Positions 32,403 through 43,531 of a stretch of DNA of 64,000 nt are shown here, in pieces. A program made the position numbers and the translations under genes. The notes beneath the pieces are model-generated. The model was not told where the DNA came from, did not search any database, and worked only from the letters and a program-made list of their open reading frames with translations. The DNA lies in NCBI GenBank assembly GCA_000827265.1, contig KN834763.1, forward strand, positions 186,001-250,000, written 5' to 3'. This DNA comes from Collybiopsis luxurians FD-317 M1. Lineage: Eukaryota; Basidiomycota; Agaricomycetes; Agaricales; Omphalotaceae. Every line of letters starts with the position of its first letter. The stretch's first letter is position 1.

Positions 32403-35400
32403 TTACGACCTTCCCCAGAATATGCATTGCTTCTCTGGCGGGGGATTGAGCTACAAAGTGATGAGCAACAAATATAATTGACGTCAACGCATAAATTTCA
32501 CCTTCGCTTTGGGGGAGCACTTGAATGCTGCCGCAAACTCTGGGATGTTAAATACAGTGCCATCTACGCGGAAATTATTGGGAGAGTGCGGGTCTGTTCG
32601 AATTCGCTGAACCTATGTAAAAATAAGTATTGCGGTTGCTTGTAGAATACAGCCACACGTACGGCGGCAGCAGGCTTCATACTTCTGGCCCAGACACGGG
32701 CAAACGAGATGAAGAAAAGTTGTTCCCTATGGAGAAAAAAGTTGTCAGAACTTTCATAATAGAGGGAGTGATTATAAAAACACACCTTGAATAAGCTAGA
32801 CCTGGTAGCAGAGTTTCCTGACCAGCCTTATAAGAGGAATCATATTGCGCTTTCCAAGCTCGGTATGCCTGTATAAGTCCAGTATCCCTACAACAAAGGT
32901 GAACGAACGCAGAATGGTGTGGAAAGAATACACAAACCCGATGTTCTCTCCAGATGTGCTGAATAACGGTGAATTACAGGACACATGAGACTGCATATTG
33001 ATACTCACAGGTTGCCCTATACAATATACATACCAGGTCAGCAAGAGCGACCGATAGTAACGTTAGTTTGAGAACGTACATTGACATGTATTTTGCCACC
33101 TTTACCATCATCGATGCTGTATTCTGCAGCAATAGATACTGATGAGAACTGGAATGGCAAAGTCAGTTCAAAGCTCACCGGAGTATTGTTTAACAATGCA
33201 ATCCTGCTTCACTTGGAAGCCTTCGCTCGTGTAATCAGTCCACCACTGTCCAAGTTTGCCTTCTTGCTGTAGCAGTACTAGTCAGGTATGGATCGCGGCT
33301 TTTTAAAGCGAACTTACATTGTACAGCCGGCCAGCAGAGTCGAAGGCATGCTGCGGAGACACTAAATCGAGAACCAATGAGTAAAGAGACAAACTGGACT
33401 TACGGTGAGTTCATGCGAAGCAACATGACCAAAAGCTCCGTATGAGATATACGCAGGCCAGTCCTTGTTAAAGAATGGAGGCTGTAGAATGCCTGCAGGA
33501 AAGACAATCTAATGAAAATGCTAAACATGTGCAACGGTAAAGAAGAGAAAAGAAATACCTCGTTCGCGGGTGGATTGAAATAGGCATTAACCTGAGACGG
33601 ATACATCTCCCATGACTGCAGGTCTCGTTGCTTTCCTAGTTGAAGCCATGCACGAATCCGATCGCTGACACTCGCGCTGATAACGTTCTCCAAAAACTTG
33701 TCTGCGTCGCCATTGACCAGGCGATAATAGTAAACTAGAGAAGCCGGATTTGTAGTGTCTGGGGACGAAGGATACCCAACTTTAACACGAATTGCTTCAG
33801 CCTAAGCACCGGTTATACGAGTTCTTGTACTATATCACATGTTGACGAACCTTCTCTGAAGCCGCTTTCGCTGATTGTTTATCCATCCAGTCAATCTTCT
33901 TCAAGGACGCCTCAAATGCCTTGACAATGTCTGCGAAACGAGATGAGCAATTTCCAAAATCATTTATATTTGAAACACTTACCGGTGATGACCTTTGTTC
34001 CTTTCTCTTTGCTCTCACCACCAAACGTCTCGTTCACAAAATATCGCCCGGCGGCGAAGCCTAGAGCCTGCTCGACCTGCCCCACGCAATATTCTGACCG
34101 GTCTCCTACGGCACCCTTCTTGATACCGCTGAGCAGCTCAACCAATGAGCGCTGCGCTTGCCATGCCTCTGTGCCCATGCCGAGGTACGATGACAGAGCC
34201 AACGCCGCACGTGAGATGAAATAAGCTTCGATAACGTCTCCAGATGTTCTGTTGAGGATGTCGGATAATGAGTGAGCGTAGGGAGGATAGGTGATAATCA
34301 CTCGGTCGGGGAAGTTCCGAGGGGCAAATGTCGCGAAATATTCCTTAAATCGAATTTGCGGAAGAGTAGAGGTGAGATTGGATATAGAAGCAGGGTTATA
34401 TGTGGCAATCGGATCTTGGTATAAGATGTCACTAATATGCAAGGTTAGAAGCGAGCATCATGAATAGCGGAATAGAACACACAGATCGAGACTAGCACGA
34501 GCAAGTTCTGTCTCAAACTGGACAACATCTCTGGCCAGCTCGTGAGCTCTTTTCGTCTTGTTGACAGGCCTTTTGTCTCCACTATCGTCGCCATCATCGT
34601 CACCTCCCCATGGAGGCCAAGGCCAAGGAGGCCAGACATTATCCTGTTGTTCAACGAAGACCGGAGAAACTTCGGAATGTAGGTACGAAGTCCGTTCATC
34701 TTCTTCGTTCACAACTAGGAACAGCCTTTCAATGACATTCTGATATACTTTACGAATATCTTCCTCTTCATAATATTCCTATATTTGATGTAGCAGGGGG
34801 TGTCGGAAGATTTAAGCTGACTCTTACCTTGGAAGGGAGGCCGAAAGATGGCTGTGAAAACCAAAGTACTAGATAATTGGGGTCAACGCCTACGTCACCC
34901 TCAATGTCGAGGGAAAACAAGGCCCCGAGACCTAAAAATAGAGTAAGTTGATCCAAAAGTCCGAGGCGAATTCGAACTAAAACCCACCTCGACTATGCAT
35001 GTAAGCCAATGCTGCAGTCAATCCTTTGGGCTTATTCTTATCCTCGTCGCCTTCCTTGATCACAACCTGATCTCCTCGGAACAACCCTCTGATATTGTTA
35101 ATAACGTCCATGAGCGGTTCATGACCTCGCTCATCCAACTTTTTTTCGTTCGTGCAGGAAGAGTAGAATCCACGTAATTTGGCGAGCAATTCGCTATCAT
35201 CAGACGTCGTAAAAGAAGAAGTTGAAGATTTGTCTTCGAGAATCTGCTGAATGAGATGTTCATTGTTTTGGGCTAACGCTTCAAAGTTTCCGAAGCTGCC
35301 TTTATCTGCCGGAAGTGGGTGCGCCCGGAGCCAACCGCCATCTGGAAGAAGGTGAGTGTGTGAAAACGTGCGATGAGGTTAAATACGCACTTGCAAACTC

Positions 35401-36036
35401 ATAAAAGTTCTCACAGGGATCTTGCGTCGTATCCAGAGATGAAAGGATTGAAGCGGACAACATAATGCAATCGGCGGTAAGGCAAAGCGGCTTAAAGAGG
35501 GGCAGATAAGGGGATCGGATTCACGAAGTGAGAATTACCACTCACTTCTTCGGGAGTTCCTGTAGGAGATGGATTAGTAGCAGTGGTTGTAGCTACGGTG
35601 GTGGAAGTCGCGGTAGCAGTAGCAGTCGCAGTCGCAGTCGCAGTCGAAGTAACTGTTGAGGGAGGCTCTTTACCGTGGCGTCCACGTTCCAAATTGAGTT
35701 CGTGTCGGGTACCAGCAAAGAGGCCAATAAATATCTAGGTCAGTCAGCCCAAAAACTCTTGTTCGAAAACACACTTTAACTTACCGAGGCCAGCAAAAGA
35801 AATATTAGCGCCACAACTACCAAGGCCTTGGTAAGAGGAGTCAGAGGTTCTTGTGCAACTGCACTGATCTGGTCCATCAGGGAGGGTTCTTCATTGGCAG
35901 TCGTCTCTTCTTCTGCATCGGGATCCCGAAGAAGAGGCGCAGTTTCTGAAAAGCAATACGTCAGAAGAACGACATTTTATTGAGTTGGGGAGCAATGACC
36001 TTGGTCGGTGGAAGGTCTTGGAGACCAGTCCGCCAT
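32403..36036 (-). CDS. Membrane-anchored M13 (neprilysin-like) zinc metallopeptidase
   Basis: Type II membrane peptidase. The start at 36036 ([10 protein letters not shown]) gives a short acidic cytosolic tail, a membrane segment ([19 protein letters not shown]) and a Thr/Ala-rich stalk. The ectodomain follows: [60 protein letters not shown]. Further on come [20 protein letters not shown], the zinc motif HELTH (an intron falls between HELT and [11 protein letters not shown]), the second motif around SGENIG, and [15 protein letters not shown]. The final intron (about 32436-32487) joins CSPKAK to [15 protein letters not shown], restoring the conserved C-terminal CxxW. The stop is at 32403-32405. 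Odd feature: an insertion with alternating Trp and Pro followed by Asp/Gly at about 34575-34640. About 14 introns. Confidence 0.93.
35577..35655 (-). repeat. Simple repeat coding a Thr/Ala stalk in the M13 peptidase
   Basis: Tandem GCAGTC-like hexamers encode TATATATATAT and related Thr/Ser/Val-rich sequence between the membrane segment and the catalytic ectodomain. This composition suits an O-glycosylated stalk. Confidence 0.75.
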
Positions 36037-36336
36037 GATGACGGTTAGAACTCAAGAGATAAAGTGCCTTGCGGTAGCTGCGTGCACGTTCAGCAATGTG
36101 CTGCAAGTCAAGTCGTTGACGCTGGTTCAAGCGAGAAGGCGCTCTCAGGCACGTGATTAGGTTTCCACATTTATCAAGTCCGTATTTGCAGCTTTGACAG
36201 GATTTACATTTAGTATTCACCGCCGCGGGGCCAGTCGGTACAGTTCTCTGTTCAATATCTACAGTGGCGGGTTACCGACCAGATAAAATTAATACACCTC
36301 TTCTTTGCATTTGAAAACTTTGAATGCGTCCCGAAG

Positions 36337-38368
36337 TCAACTCAACTCCCTTCGCCGTTTGCTTTCATTGACGACACGTCCAGAGAAGTACGTACCCCAA
36401 AAAGATGCTGCGGAAAGTAGTAAGGCCCATCCATACCCCATGAAAAGATTGGTTTCTGCTGAAATGGTAAAGATAACGCTGGGAAAAAAATTAACAAAAT
36501 CAGGGTCAGACCGTTACCGCACTATTGGCAGACATACCTAGATACAAATGGGCTGAACGAACGTGATAGACAGATGAAGAATTGAAGAAGCCCATTGCTT
36601 GCACCCAGCGAAGATGGAGACGGGTTGTATCTCTTCACCAATAGAGTGTTGATGCTTCGTTGCAAGCTCAATAGGTAGACGCCGATACCAAAAATGAAAA
36701 GCGACGTACGTATAGGGTAGAAATCCGACTTTCGCGATGAAGAGAACAACAGCAATCCCAGTCCAGAGTTTCACTCTCGCACGTGGGCCTAAACTTCCAC
36801 TTTCCACATCTATCGCGTACCGCGCGAACACGTTCAATACCGGGAGCATCAAAAATACGGCGGGCCAAACAGCGACACAGAGGTGATAGCATTTGGCATG
36901 ATCTACAGCTCGTAGTAATTTAGGCATTAGGAAGAGCTGGAAACATCCCGAGACCATTCCAGAAATTGCCAGCGCGTAGCCAATCTGGTTATTCTAGGTA
37001 TGGTCACTTCCGTAAAAACCCCAGTGTATGAGTCAAGTTCAAGGACGTGCAGCTCACCTCTAGCCCAAGCCCTCCCTTCTCGATCGTTGTATAACAGAAT
37101 AGCACAAATACAACATCAAATGCTGTCGTAACAAAGCTAAGGAAACTGGCAGAACTGCATAGGCATTTCATCATCGGGTCAGCGAATAACTCTTGCGTGG
37201 AAAGCGGTTTCGTATCTGCCAGATCTAGAGTCTAGATTCAACTAGATGAGTGCGTCGTCTGGAAAGTTGAAACAAACTCAGTACCGGCATATCAGTTTTG
37301 CGCGTCTATGAATAACTGACATTTAGCAGCATATTTCGACATTGGTAAATTTCTACAGACCTCATTCAGTAAGATGTGGGCCGAGACCATCCCTATCAAG
37401 TTGAATGCAGCAACGACGAGGCATGGAAGGAGGTACGGATATGCTGCAAACACAGATCGATGAAACAAGGTTGGATATTTGAGTGCAATGTTTGATAAAG
37501 AGCCGCCAATGAGAGGTCTATCGGAAAAAACATTGGTACTCATGTCTGGTTCCAATGAATATAACAAAAGTATACCCTAAAACCATCCCTATTGGCCAGA
37601 AAATACCGAAAAACGGAAATACAAAAGATTCATTTTCAGGACTCTATGATTGGTTGGGGATAAGTACAGTACCATGCTTTGGCACCAACTATGCAAAAAA
37701 AAAAAACTGACCGTGATTTCGCAAAGAACTGTGGGTACAACCGGAACGTTACCAGAAAATAGCCCCGCTATTCCTCGAGATATCATGGCGGTCCAGAATG
37801 TTTGAGAAACTCCAAATAGAATCGTACTAATGCTCAAACCAAATACCCCGAAAATTATAACTTTGCGACGACCTACGGTGTCTGAAACTTGAATATTAGA
37901 TTCCAATACTCGGATGCGTTTTGGAAGCCTGACCGACCTGACAACGAGGACCACGGGTATATTGCGATGAGCTGAGCTAGAGCGAATACACTTTCCTACA
38001 GAAAACCGTTCATTATATTGCACTTTCACCGAATATACATTACAGATGAACCGGCACTTACAATCATACCTATTCGAATTCATATATAGGAAAACGTTCA
38101 ACCATTGTAACTGGATCTGTAACCTACCGCTGTAAAAGCCGACCTGGGACGAATCTTCTGTCAAATGCAATCCCAAAACGAATTCGTTTATATAGGGAAA
38201 TATCTGGGTGAAATTCAGAGGGTCTAAGATTCTGAGGAAGCATAATACAGCTAGCTGCGATAGCCGTAAGCCGGGTGGTTGCGATGCAGGTGAAGGTGGT
38301 GAATTTTCTTCATTCTGTTGTAAAAGGGGTTGCGTTTCGTCGTAGCAGATCGCAGAAGAACATGGCAT
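36337..38368 (-). CDS. MFS transporter (ZIFL/drug:H+ antiporter-like), copy 1
   Basis: Major facilitator with the fungal N-terminus rich in ETQPLLQQ and the first helix block LAVLCFLRILDPLNFTQIF, PYINEFVLGLHLTEDSSQVG. A spliced ESVFALAQLIAIYPWSSLSD joins TVGRRKVIIFGVFGLSIST, completing motif A (D-x-x-GRR). Then FGVSQTFWTAMISRGIAGLF, SGNVPVVPTVLCEI. The second half contains PLIGGSLSNIALKYPTLFHR, YPYLLPCLVVAAFNLIGMVS and ANGLLQFFICLSRSFSPFVS-like sequence, and the last exon VIFTISAETNLFMGYGWALL ends with stop at 36337. Substrate unknown. It pairs with a plus-strand paralogue at 43532 that has the same exon blocks. No frameshift found. Confidence 0.88.
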
Positions 38369-38749
38369 AGTGGGTCAAGTTTCACTGCCCTACTGAACAG
38401 TATTTATGTCCGTCATTACCTGCGACAGGGGTAAAGGTCAGTACGTACGGAGCATCGCAGTAACACCACGTTTCTACCTTTAGCATTGCGCTTAATCAAA
38501 TTTAGTCTTTGGCTACGAAATGCTAATCAATTGGGGAAGGCTGCACAGATTACGCTTCCACTACGGTCAGCATTCCAACCTGCAGCTTGACGCAATGATG
38601 ATACCCACCCACCTGTGCACAGGTCGAAGTGGCATCGTACCAGGCTACTACTACATACGTTGACTAGCTATATAGCTTTAAGTTCTCGGTTATGCTTTAG
38701 GGTGTTATTAAAATACAAGTGTACATGCACATACATACCTACGTGATCC
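38369..38749. other. Intergenic between MFS copy 1 and the AlkB gene
   Basis: Both neighbours are on the minus strand, so this should be the MFS promoter and the AlkB 3' UTR. No gene or repeat seen. Confidence 0.5.
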
Positions 38750-40433
38750 TCATGTCGTGCCATCAATATCTTCTGTTTCCCGAGCGCTCCGTACACTGCT
38801 GTCAAGCTTAGTTTCTCCATTTCGCATACTCCCAATTGTAGGGCCCCTGCCTTCTGCCTCCATATCCATAATTTTCCACATATTACAAGTTTTTCCGTTA
38901 TTTTGAGCACCTGCAAAACATGCCCACCAATAACTATCTTTTTTACCATCAATTCGGTTCTTCATGTCTGCACGTAATACCGTAGGAATATCACATTTAC
39001 ATCGTGGAATGCTTGCAGGTTTGAAATCGGGCCTGTAGAACCGAAAAGTGACATTAATACGACAATTGGAAGGTTCGATAGGTCCACCGGGAAAGCGAGG
39101 ATGTGTTGGACGATAAATATCCATTGCAGACTGAGGCGGTATAGCATGTTTAAACCGTTCCTGGCATGAAGCATGCATAATAACCAACTACGCGCCGTTA
39201 GTCAGAACAGAAGGCGAGAAAATGATTTCCATGAGACTAACCGAGTTGTGCGGAAGAGGTATATTGAAAGTTTGAGCGCTTCTGGTATCCGACTCCACAG
39301 AAGGAATAACCTCTCTCAAGCTAAATATTCTTCTCGTTCCTTTAAACAGACCAAGTCAAGACAGAGTCGCGGTGAACTAATTTTGACGTACCAAGGCTCA
39401 GGGAAGCTTGATACAATAAGAAATCACTTATGAGTAATACAGTATGCAAGCAGTTCCGTTCTTGCACACGACGAACCCACCTATAGTACAATAAGGACCC
39501 AAGTAAGTCATCTGGTCAGAGTGCCATCCGACACTCTCATTTCTGCCTTCGTATCTATTCGAAGCAGCAACATTTGCTCGCCAGAGAAGGTCTGTTTGAG
39601 AACCGGTGTCTCCACCGGCCCATTCCAATGAGTAACGAAACGGTCTTTTACGTAGCTCCTCTGTCACCAGACGCTCGATTATTTGACAAGCCTCCTCCAT
39701 TTCAGGAGGATAAGTTTCCGGTCGGTCAGTTTTTCGACCGTTATACCTACATCGCCAAAAAGTTCAACAGCGATGGGAGAACCAAACATTAAATAGCCCA
39801 CCAATATTGGGCAGATTCGTGCCAAGTCTCGTCGTCACTGATCCCGTCTGTTTTCCGAACAAAGAATGCAGTTTTATGAGGGCTTTCAACTAGCCTGTCA
39901 AAAAGCCACCATTTGTTTCTTTGCCAATTCTTCGAAGAGTCCTCCAAGGTGTAGAACAATCTGGAGGCCAATTCTGATGGAAGAGCGGAGAGATGCATTG
40001 TGCAAGGTGTATGCTCCGCCACCATTTCTGGACTCGAAAGAGTTAAAGGCTGCTTTCGTGGTGGCGCTTTTCTGGATGTGGAAGGTTGTTTCAGAATGGT
40101 CATTAGGTCTACATCTTGGGTGGTTCTCAGGCTGCTCGTAGATGCCTTGGAAGGAGACGCGGAGTTAGATCGAGGAGAGGACGCGTCCCTCGGTATGTTT
40201 TTGGCGTGTTTTGTTCCCTTTAGCCAGCCGTCCAAGTCCAAAGTCCTTTTACGCTTCCTCTTCCCTGCTCCATCGTCGGATCCAGGTTGATTACGATTGA
40301 GAATCTGAGCCGCAAGCTGAGGATCGCCTTTTGACTGAACGAGAGTGTCCAGAATGACTTCCGTGGAATGTTCCTTCTCGGTCAGACTAGATACCAGAGC
40401 CAAGAGGATATCATTATCCTGTTCCTCTGACAT
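38750..40433 (-). CDS. CUE - AlkB-type 2OG dioxygenase - GRF zinc-finger protein
   Basis: Predicted nucleic-acid dealkylation enzyme of the ALKBH2/3 type. The start at 40433 opens a CUE-like helix set (ILLALVSSLTEKEHSTEVIL, DPQLAAQILNR), then a basic linker (GKRKRKRTLDLDGWL). The dioxygenase starts MHLSALPSELASRLFYTLED, WWLFDRLVESPHKTAFFVRK, YWWAI/NGRKT. The double-stranded core has LLWRANVAASNRYEGRNESV, the iron pair in GWHSDQMTYLGPY, SLREVIPSVESD, the third ligand in MHASCQERFKHAIPP and the 2OG-binding Arg in RINVTFRFYRPDF. The C-terminus carries a GRF finger: RCKCDIPTVLR, YWWACFAG, KTCNMW. The stop is at 38750. About five introns. Expected in the nucleus. Confidence 0.9.
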
Positions 40434-40553
40434 TGTTAAAAGTGCTGAATTTGTGCTGAATGGTAGAAAATGTTAAGCTTATGTACTTGGCGCTGGGTGA
40501 GTCAGCCACAAGCGCCGCACGGGGATCAGCCCGTTCACTCAATCATCTCCTCG

Positions 40554-42204
40554 ATGGAGAAGCGACGCGATGTTAGGAATCTCACTTTCAAATTACAGGA
40601 TCACAACACCGGCACTGTGGCTTATGTCCTCAAAGGATTTGTGCTCATATTCCTGGGGTTTATCATAGCCAGGATATACTCAACACCTGGCTCAGATCTC
40701 CGGGAACGCGTTTCAGTGACCGTCAACTCATTCTCTGACCTACCTAATCACTGCGAATCTGCCCAACCAATCCCCGCAACTGAGTTTTATAATCGTCAGC
40801 AAAGACTAGCTGATATCCTGCACTCTTTGAACGCCTCGGCATACATTGCTGAACCAGGAGCGAATGCACAATACTTTGGCAATGTGTCCACAACCTCCTG
40901 GAAACTATCGGAACGGCCTTTGCTACTGATAGTATCACCAATCCTCGAAAATGACCAGCCCAAGGCCAAAATATTTGTTCTGACTCCCTCCTTTGAATCA
41001 TCCCGAGCTAAATTACTTCCAATTCCTCACGATAAAGTGGAATACATTGAATGGACCGAGGATGCGAATCCGTACGAAGTCGCAGCTTCAGTGCTTCCAT
41101 CTCGGAGCAAAATATACATGGATGACGCAGCACGCTTGTTTATCTTTGACGGCTTTCGAAAAGCGCTTCCTAATGCAAATGTACTCCCTGCTCATCCAGA
41201 CATCAAAGAGTTGCGTCAACGAAAGTCGGAGGCTGAAATATCATTGCTGAAATGTGCAAACGAGGTACGTGTGCAGCTACCACACAACCTCGGTATTCAA
41301 TTCATAAGGCTCTGAGTTGTAGGCTACGCTTCTTGCTATACGAGCTGTGCACAAAAAGATGACCATAGGCATGAGGGAGTCTGAAGCGAGAGGGATGATG
41401 AGCATGGCACTCAGGGCAATTGGTTTAGAAAACGGAGGATGCTTGACTCTCTTTGGAGGTAGGTGTCGCACTCTAATCGTTCGAAGTTTCTAATATGACT
41501 GGTCTCTCTTTCAGATAATGCTGCACTTCCTCATGGAAGTGGCACAGATCGAACGCTGCGCGAGTCAGATTTTGCGCTTTTTGACTGTGGTGGCAGCCTC
41601 CATGGGTATATGAGCGATGTTACTCGTGTCAGTATTGCTCCAAAAATCACATCTTCGGGTTCCCTGACTCGGGAATTGCAACACAGACCGTAGCCCTTCC
41701 TCCTTCTAAAATTCCTTTCGAAGATTTGGCAATATGGATGGATGTTCGTACTGCTCAGACTATGGCTTCTCGCGCTGCAATTGCCGGAGCCGTTGCCCAG
41801 GATGTGGATGCGGAGGCGAGGTTGGCTCTCCAGAAATACACAGCCTACTTCACGCATAGACTTGGACACGGTGAGATTGAACTATTCTTTCGTCACGTTG
41901 AGGCTAACACTTCTGGTCACGCAGGGATAGGACTGGAAGGACATGAAACGCCTTACCTCCGTGGCGGTAGTTTGGATATCATCAAGACTGGACACACCTT
42001 TTCTAACGAGCCAGGTGTTTACATCGAGGGAAAGGTGGGATTTCCGTATCATGATGTATTCACTAGATCGTCAATTCAATCTCAAACTTTCGCATATAGG
42101 TGGGTGTCCGATTGGAAGACTGCTTCTATATCAATGCCAATGGACAACCTGTCTTCCTCACCGAAAACGTCGGTGGACAGGCGTTTGATCCGTGGAATCC
42201 CTAG
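40554..42204 (+). CDS. Membrane-anchored M24 metallopeptidase (Xaa-Pro aminopeptidase-like)
   Basis: I use ATG 40554 (MEKRRDVRNL); an in-frame ATG at 40470 is possible. A signal anchor (AYVLKGFVLIFLGFIIARIY) follows. The N-terminal creatinase-like domain has RQQRLADILHSLNASAYIAE, RPLLLIVSPILE and VEYIEWTEDANPYEVAASVL. The pita-bread domain carries all five metal ligands: Asp in FALFDCGGSLHGYMSD (two Asp), His in HRLGHGIGLEGHE, Glu in FSNEPGVYIEGK and Glu in VGVRLEDCFYIN. An intron at about 42037-42098 joins GK to VGVRLEDC. The stop at 42202-42204 follows VGGQAFDPWNP. Probably acts on N-terminal Xaa-Pro peptides in the secretory or vacuolar pathway. It is divergent from the AlkB gene with only 120 bp between starts. 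Confidence 0.92.
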
Positions 42205-42470
42205 CGTTCCTGAAGCTCTTGTGCATATAATGAATACAATTACTGTCCTATTTACAAGACGCTATACATGAAAGCAGTAAAACCAAAAGATTATGCAGTT
42301 GACGATTCCAGGCGATCCGATGAAGACAACTAATAAGGTGATGGACCAAAGGAACTCGATGCAACGAACCGAATAAAAGATGGAGAAAGGTAGACTATAT
42401 ACGAAACAATCGATACAAAATTCTGCTGATAGGGATATACAGATGCAATAATAAATATTGCTTTGGGGCA

Positions 42471-43261
42471 TCAGGCACACGTGAGTTCATCGGGGGATGG
42501 GAGGGGAAGAGGAATAGCTGCTGGAGACAAAGAGGGTAGCGGTGATGGAGAGAAAGCGTGAGGGGATGATACTACGGGATACGTATGATGGCGCTGGAAA
42601 GGATTTCGAGTATTATTTCGGGAGACGGGAGAGGCTACAGAACAATCAGTCATAGATGATGGATCATAAGGAAATGAGGCTCACAGAGCACATTTGAAGT
42701 GAACCAACGGAACGGTGTGTCTTCCAAGCCCAAAAGCTGAATTTCGGCCGCCATTCCGTCCATTATTTCCGCAGGCGAGCCAGAATTTCTGCTAGGCTGC
42801 GCGGAGCGTGTACTTTCCACTTCTTCGACAGTAGGCTCGACGCGACGCCCTTTGTAAGCGATGGAATGTTCGTGATGGAGCAAGGGAAGAGAAACATGGC
42901 GGCGGTTCCGAACGGGAGAGCGAGGCGGAAAGATTGAAGGCCTAAGGATAGATAGAAATTCCTCAAGAGCCTCGCTTGGTAGAGCAGCCCTGGATAAACT
43001 CGTAGGATCAGACAGACCAAAGAGCGGCACAAAGAAAAAAACCGACCTCGGTGAAGATCGAGGCGAGCTATCGGTGGAGGAATCTGTACAGAGACCAATT
43101 TTTAGTTCTTCAGCGGAATGAGAGCGTTCAGTGACATCTTTGGCCGGTTCGGAAACGATCCGGACAGGCTGAGCGCGAGTCAAAAAATTGAAGGGAGCAG
43201 TAAGCCGTACGGGACGAGGGGCAACTAGGATGGGAGTATTATCGTTAGAACTGAAATTCAT
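42471..43261 (-). CDS. Ser/Pro-rich hypothetical protein
   Basis: Two exons. The start at 43261 gives MNFSSNDNTPILVAPRPVRL, then a Ser/Arg/Pro-rich region (STDSSPRSSPRSVFFFVPLF). A short structured-looking segment follows (LPSEALEEFLSILRPSIFPP, EIMDGMAAEIQLLGLEDTPF, RWFTSNVL). An intron at about 42635-42690 joins NVL to SSPVSRNNTRNPFQRHHTYP and a Pro/Ser/Leu tail to the stop at 42471. No signal peptide, membrane helix or known domain. Composition suggests a largely disordered, phosphorylatable protein. No function can be given. Confidence 0.65.
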
Positions 43262-43531
43262 TTCAATGTAAACAGGAAAAATAGATGATAGAATATGTAA
43301 AGCAGCGAGCGTGGTGGGAGTCGAGGGAAGGAGAAATCAAGATGACTAATCAACTGTATCCTTCCGGCCCGAACAAGCCGAGTTTCAATTTCGGCGGTCC
43401 TCCAACACTAAGTCCAACTCATTCTTATCAGAACTTTCTGGCAGGAACTGGTAAAAGTATTGTATCCTTCGCTTATTATTTTCAACTACTTATAAGAACC
43501 ACAATGTTGCGCTTCCTTCTCCTCAATCATC

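Noticed and set aside
32332..32520. Minus-strand ORF of 62 codons at the 3' end of the M13 gene
   Set aside because: Explained by the last M13 intron and exon, which end in QCIFWGRS in another frame.
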